Source of the DNA: Duganella fentianensis
GTDB lineage: Bacteria; Pseudomonadota; Gammaproteobacteria; Burkholderiales; Burkholderiaceae_D
Length of the DNA stretch: 64,000 nt
NCBI RefSeq assembly: GCF_009857835.1
Contig: NZ_WWCL01000003.1
Span: 372,001 to 436,000 of the forward strand
Direction of reading: 5' to 3'
Below the pieces are notes generated by a model. It did no database searches. It was not told where the DNA came from and saw only the letters and a list, made by a program, of their open reading frames with translations. This document shows, piece after piece, positions 60,559 to 64,000 of this stretch; the stretch's first letter is position 1; every line of letters begins with the position of its first letter. The translations under genes were made by a program, and so were the position numbers.

Positions 60559-60572
60559 TTTGTATACGAAAG
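60559..60572. promoter_or_regulatory. GTATAC-centred operator just after the sigma-54 start
   Basis: TTTGTATACGAAAG has a near-perfect inverted repeat around GTATAC (TTTGTA/TACGAAA, one mismatch). Located between the predicted transcription start and the GAGGA ribosome-binding site, it could block elongation or initiation when bound by the GntR regulator. Confidence 0.55.
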
Positions 60573-60583
60573 AGGAAGCGCCG

Positions 60584-62131
60584 ATGAGCGAGCCGCGCCT
60601 GCAATTGCTAGGCATTTCCAAGATTTACCCGTCGGTGGTGGCCAACGCCGGCGTCAACCTGAGCGTGATGCCGGGCGAGATACACGCCGTGCTGGGCGAA
60701 AACGGCGCCGGCAAGAGCACCTTGATGAAGATCATTTATGGCGTGACGCGGCCCGACGAAGGCCAGATCATGTGGGAAGGCCGGCAGGTGGACATCAGTT
60801 CGCCGCAGGCCGCGCGCAAGCTGGGCATAGGCATGGTGTTCCAGCATTTTGCTTTATTTGAAACGTTGACAGTGGCGGAGAATATCGCGCTGGCGCTGGA
60901 TGACCATGTCACGCCGGCCGAACTGGCGCCGCGCATACGCGCCGTGGCCGAACAGTATGGCCTGCCGCTCGATCCGGCGCGGCTGGTGCACAGCATGTCG
61001 GTAGGTGAACGCCAGCGGGTGGAAATCGTGCGCTGCCTGCTGCAGTCGCCGCGCCTCCTGATCATGGATGAACCGACTTCCGTGCTCACGCCCGATGCGG
61101 TACTGAGCCTGTTTGATTCGCTGCGCCAGCTGGCCGCGCAAGGTGTGAGCATTTTGTACATCAGCCACAAGCTCGATGAAATCCAGTCGCTGTGCGACAA
61201 GGCCACCGTGCTGCGCGCCGGTCGCGTGTCCGGCACGGCCAACCCGAAACAGGAAAGCGCCAAATCGCTGGCGGAACTGATGATAGGCCGCGAGCTGCCC
61301 GTGTGCGTGCATGCGCCGCGCGAGCCGGGCGCCGAGCTGCTGACGCTCGAGTATCTGAACGTGCGCAGCGCCGATCCCTTCGGCACGCATCTGAAAGACA
61401 TCAGCCTGAAGCTGCGCAGCGGCGAGATCGTCGGCATCGCGGGCATTTCCGGCAATGGCCAGCAGGAGCTACTCAAGGTGATCTCGGGCGAACGTTTGCT
61501 GGCCTACGATGAAGGCACCATCCGCTTCAGCGGTGAGGATGTGGGCGCGCTTGATGCGGCCCAGCGCCGCCAGGCGGGGCTGGGCTTCGTGCCGGAAGAG
61601 CGGCTCGGGCGCGGTGCCGCGCCCGATATGTCGCTGGCCGATAATGCCTTGCTGACCGGCTATCTGCCTGTCGCGCAGACGGGCATGGTGCGCCGTGGCG
61701 TGATCCAGCGCGGCGTGGTGCGCGACTTTGCGCGCAAGGTCATCGAGCGCTTCAAGGTGAAATGCGGCGACGAGCTGTCGGCCGCCACCAGTCTGTCCGG
61801 CGGCAATCTGCAGAAATTCATCGTCGGCCGCGAGATCGCGCTGGCGCCGAAAATGATGGTGTTTGCCCAGCCCACGTGGGGCGTGGATATCGGTGCGGCC
61901 ATGCTGATCCGTCAGGCCATCATCGATATGCGCGATCAGGGCGTGGCCGTGCTGGTGCTGTCGGAAGAGCTGGACGAACTGTTCATGCTGAGCGATCGCA
62001 TCGCCGTGCTGGCCGATGGCCGTTTATCGGAAGCCGTGCCGGCGGCGTCCACCAGTATCAACCAGATCGGCGTGTGGATGAGCGGCGATTTCAGTTCCCA
62101 GCAAGGAGTAGTCCACCATGTCCAGGCTTGA
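60584..62131 (+). CDS. ABC transporter ATP-binding protein, BMP-type nucleoside importer
   Basis: This 515-residue protein contains two fused ATPase domains. The first has Walker A GENGAGKST (about residues 37-45), signature SVGERQRVE and Walker B LLIMDEPTSVLTP. The second is the degenerate half usual in this class (GISGNGQQELLK in place of Walker A, signature LSGGNLQKFIVGRE). The layout is that of sugar/nucleoside importers such as those of BMP systems. ATG 60584 has GAGGA upstream. It is the first gene of the plus-strand operon and overlaps the first permease gene by 14 bases. Confidence 0.93.
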   Translation: MSEPRLQLLGISKIYPSVVANAGVNLSVMPGEIHAVLGENGAGKSTLMKIIYGVTRPDEGQIMWEGRQVDISSPQAARKLGIGMVFQHFALFETLTVAENIALALDDHVTPAELAPRIRAVAEQYGLPLDPARLVHSMSVGERQRVEIVRCLLQSPRLLIMDEPTSVLTPDAVLSLFDSLRQLAAQGVSILYISHKLDEIQSLCDKATVLRAGRVSGTANPKQESAKSLAELMIGRELPVCVHAPREPGAELLTLEYLNVRSADPFGTHLKDISLKLRSGEIVGIAGISGNGQQELLKVISGERLLAYDEGTIRFSGEDVGALDAAQRRQAGLGFVPEERLGRGAAPDMSLADNALLTGYLPVAQTGMVRRGVIQRGVVRDFARKVIERFKVKCGDELSAATSLSGGNLQKFIVGREIALAPKMMVFAQPTWGVDIGAAMLIRQAIIDMRDQGVAVLVLSEELDELFMLSDRIAVLADGRLSEAVPAASTSINQIGVWMSGDFSSQQGVVHHVQA

Positions 62132-63206
62132 ACGCCGCCCCGAACCTTCACGCCGCATGATGCTGGCGTCACCGCTGCTGGCCGCCGTGGCCATGCTGCT
62201 GAGCGGCTCCGTGCTGTTCTTCCTGATGGGGCAGGAACCGCTGTATGCCTTCTATGTGTACTTCATAAAACCGTGGACCACGCTGTATGGCGTGGGCGAG
62301 CTGCTGCTCAAGGCCACTCCGCTGATTTTGTGTGGCGTGGGGCTGGCGCTGGGCTTCCGCGCCAACGTAAACAACATCGGCGCCGATGGCCAGCTGACCG
62401 TGGGTGCGATTGCTGCCGGTGCCGTGGCGCTGTATTTCGATGAAGTGCAAGCCTGGTGGGTGCTGCCGCTGATGCTGCTGGCCGGTGCGCTGGGCGGCAT
62501 GCTGTGGGCCGCCATTCCCGCGCTGCTGCGCACCCGCTTCAATACCAACGAGATTCTGGTCAGCCTGATGCTGGTGTATGTGTCCTACCACCTGCTCAGC
62601 TATCTGGTGCATGGCCCCATGCGCGATCCGGCCGGCTTCAACTTCCCCCAGTCGAAAATGTTCAGCGATTCGGCCACCTTGCCGCTGCTGGTGGAAGGCT
62701 TGCGCGTAAACGGAGCTTTCATCCTGTCGCTGCTGGCCGCGCTGGGAGCGTGGTTCTTCTGCAAACATAGCTTTGCCGGCTACCGCATGCAGGTCAGCGG
62801 CATGGCGCCGGCTGCCGCCCTGTATGCGGGCTTCAGCGAGCCGCGCAATGTCTGGCTGGCCTTCATGGTCAGCGGCGCCCTGTCCGGCATTGCCGGGGTG
62901 GGCGAAGTGGCCGGCCCGCTGGGGCAGATGCAGCCTTCCGTTTCGGCCGGCTACGGCTTTGCCGCCATCATCGTGGCCTACGTGGGGCGTTTGCATCCGC
63001 TCGGCGTGGTGCTGTCGGCGCTGCTGATGTCGCTGCTCTACATCGGTGGCGAGACGGCGCAGATCGAGCTGCAAGTGCCATCTGCCATTACCGGCATGTT
63101 CCAGGGCCTGCTGCTGTTCTATCTGCTGGCCGCCGACCTGTTTATTCACTACCGCTTCAAGCCGCGCATGCGCCGCCTGCCTGTTACCTCCGGAGAGCAA
63201 GCCTGA
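62118..63206 (+). CDS. ABC transporter permease, BMP-type nucleoside importer
   Basis: This 362-residue inner-membrane protein has about nine hydrophobic helices. LGFRANVNNIGADGQLTVGAIAAG, TNEILVSLMLVYVSYHLL and VSGALSGIAGVGEVAGPLGQ are typical of the BPD_transp_2 permeases of nucleoside importers. AAGGAG precedes the ATG. The start lies inside the end of the ATPase gene and its stop overlaps the next start by one base. Confidence 0.92.
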   Translation: MSRLERRPEPSRRMMLASPLLAAVAMLLSGSVLFFLMGQEPLYAFYVYFIKPWTTLYGVGELLLKATPLILCGVGLALGFRANVNNIGADGQLTVGAIAAGAVALYFDEVQAWWVLPLMLLAGALGGMLWAAIPALLRTRFNTNEILVSLMLVYVSYHLLSYLVHGPMRDPAGFNFPQSKMFSDSATLPLLVEGLRVNGAFILSLLAALGAWFFCKHSFAGYRMQVSGMAPAAALYAGFSEPRNVWLAFMVSGALSGIAGVGEVAGPLGQMQPSVSAGYGFAAIIVAYVGRLHPLGVVLSALLMSLLYIGGETAQIELQVPSAITGMFQGLLLFYLLAADLFIHYRFKPRMRRLPVTSGEQA

Positions 63207-64000
63207 TGACTACCGAATTATTAATCGCCTTCCTCGCCAGCACGGCCGGCGCGGCCACGCCGCTGGTGGTGGCTTCGATGGGCGAGCTGGTGACCGAGCG
63301 TTCCGGCGTGCTCAATCTGGGCATGGAGGGCATGATGCTGGTGGGCGCCGTGGTGGGTTTCGGCGTCACCCTGAGCACGGGCCAGATGAGCCTGGGCCTG
63401 CTGGCGGCCATGCTGGCCGGTATGGCGATGGCGCTGATCTTCGGTTTTCTGGTGCTGACGCTGCAGACCAATCAGGTGGCCACGGGGCTGGCGCTGACGC
63501 TGTTCGGCATCGGCCTGTCGGCCTATCTGGGGCGCGGGCTGGCGGGGCAGACGGTGACGCCCATGCCGCATCTGGAATTTCCCGTGCTGTCGCAACTGCC
63601 CTTTGTGGGACCGTTGCTGTTCCGTTTCGACGCCATGGTGTATTTCTCGCTGGCGCTGGTGCTGCTGGTGGCGTATATGCTGGCGCGTACCCGGCTGGGC
63701 CTGCTGATCCGCGCCGTCGGCGAGTCGCCCCAGGCTGCTCACGCCATTGGCTATCCCGTGATCGGCCTGCGCTACGGCACGGTGCTGTTCGGCGGTGCGC
63801 TGGCCGGTCTCGGTGGCGCCTATCTGTCGCTGGCACTGACACCCATGTGGGTGGAAGGCATGACGGCAGGACGGGGCTGGATCGCGCTGGCACAGGTGGT
63901 GTTTGCGACTTGGAAGCCGCGCGGCGTGGTGGTGGGTGCCTATCTGTTTGGCGGCGTAACGATGCTGCAGTTCCACGGCCAGGGCATGGGGCTGGCAATT
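63206..64000 (+). CDS. second ABC permease of the nucleoside importer (3' end outside window)
   Basis: The frame opens at ATG 63206, sharing one base with the preceding stop (TGATG), and is still open at the last base, giving 265 codons. It reads MTTELLIAFLASTAGAATPLVV, ERSGVLNLGMEGMMLVGAVVGF and GRGWIALAQVVFATWKP, motifs of the second permease of BMP-type importers. About eight hydrophobic segments are present. Related proteins are about 300 aa, so only a short tail is missing. Confidence 0.92.
   Translation, partial: MTTELLIAFLASTAGAATPLVVASMGELVTERSGVLNLGMEGMMLVGAVVGFGVTLSTGQMSLGLLAAMLAGMAMALIFGFLVLTLQTNQVATGLALTLFGIGLSAYLGRGLAGQTVTPMPHLEFPVLSQLPFVGPLLFRFDAMVYFSLALVLLVAYMLARTRLGLLIRAVGESPQAAHAIGYPVIGLRYGTVLFGGALAGLGGAYLSLALTPMWVEGMTAGRGWIALAQVVFATWKPRGVVVGAYLFGGVTMLQFHGQGMGLAI

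Overview
The window reads as chromosomal DNA of a betaproteobacterium, most likely Burkholderiales in the Oxalobacteraceae neighbourhood (Massilia, Duganella or Janthinobacterium type). The reasons are the high G+C with strong C/G third positions, a hemA-prfA-prmC cluster, minCDE, a phaA-phaB pair, an unlinked metE/metR pair, and proteins whose style matches that group. The family is an inference; no marker gene such as rRNA is present. Most of the window is ordinary core and accessory metabolism. I see no prophage, CRISPR array or intact insertion sequence.

Layout. 1-3.3 kb: the tail of an MgtC-like protein, a DUF2520 protein, an unknown small protein, an AlkB-type repair enzyme and an outer-membrane beta-barrel. 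3.4-5.6 kb: a MarR regulator divergent from a bestrophin-like channel and a Yip1-family membrane protein, with one operator type in front of both targets. 5.7-13.3 kb: ettA, rarD, kup, a tandem-FKBP lipoprotein, elaA, ohr with two operator-like palindromes, and a VapBC-like toxin-antitoxin pair. 13.4-23.5 kb: an acetylpolyamine amidohydrolase, gshA, the hemA-prfA-dsbB-prmC cluster, an orphan response regulator and minCDE. 23.7-34.3 kb: metE/metR, phaA-phaB, pip, two small proteins of unknown role, a START-like protein and fadH.

34.3-41.4 kb: a YbaL-type antiporter, an AhpD-like protein, a MocR regulator divergent from a frameshifted GNAT gene, a FabH-like synthase and ctpA. 41.4-51.0 kb: a Spy/CpxP-like periplasmic protein behind a triple GTAA repeat and a leader terminator, a TonB-dependent receptor, and three consecutive secreted M13 metallopeptidases. 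51.1-57.3 kb: a lipoprotein, a cytochrome c, tRNA-Arg(CCG), an MFS exporter, a NemR-YqhD-Hsp31-like electrophile-defence operon with two identical operators, and an EF-hand protein. 57.5-64.0 kb: a nucleoside-uptake locus with a BMP-type binding protein, a Tsx-like outer-membrane channel, a GntR regulator, and a divergent ABC ATPase with two permeases, the last cut by the window end.

The strongest systems-level observation is that both arms of the nucleoside-uptake locus carry a good sigma-54 (-24/-12) promoter. This suggests that the outer-membrane channel, binding protein and ABC importer form one nitrogen-responsive scavenging system, further tuned by the local GntR protein. Other points worth following are the MarR/bestrophin/Yip1 regulon with an AAGCC repeat in one leader, the stress-promoter and attenuator arrangement ahead of the Spy-like gene, and a 10-bp tandem duplication that breaks the GNAT gene.
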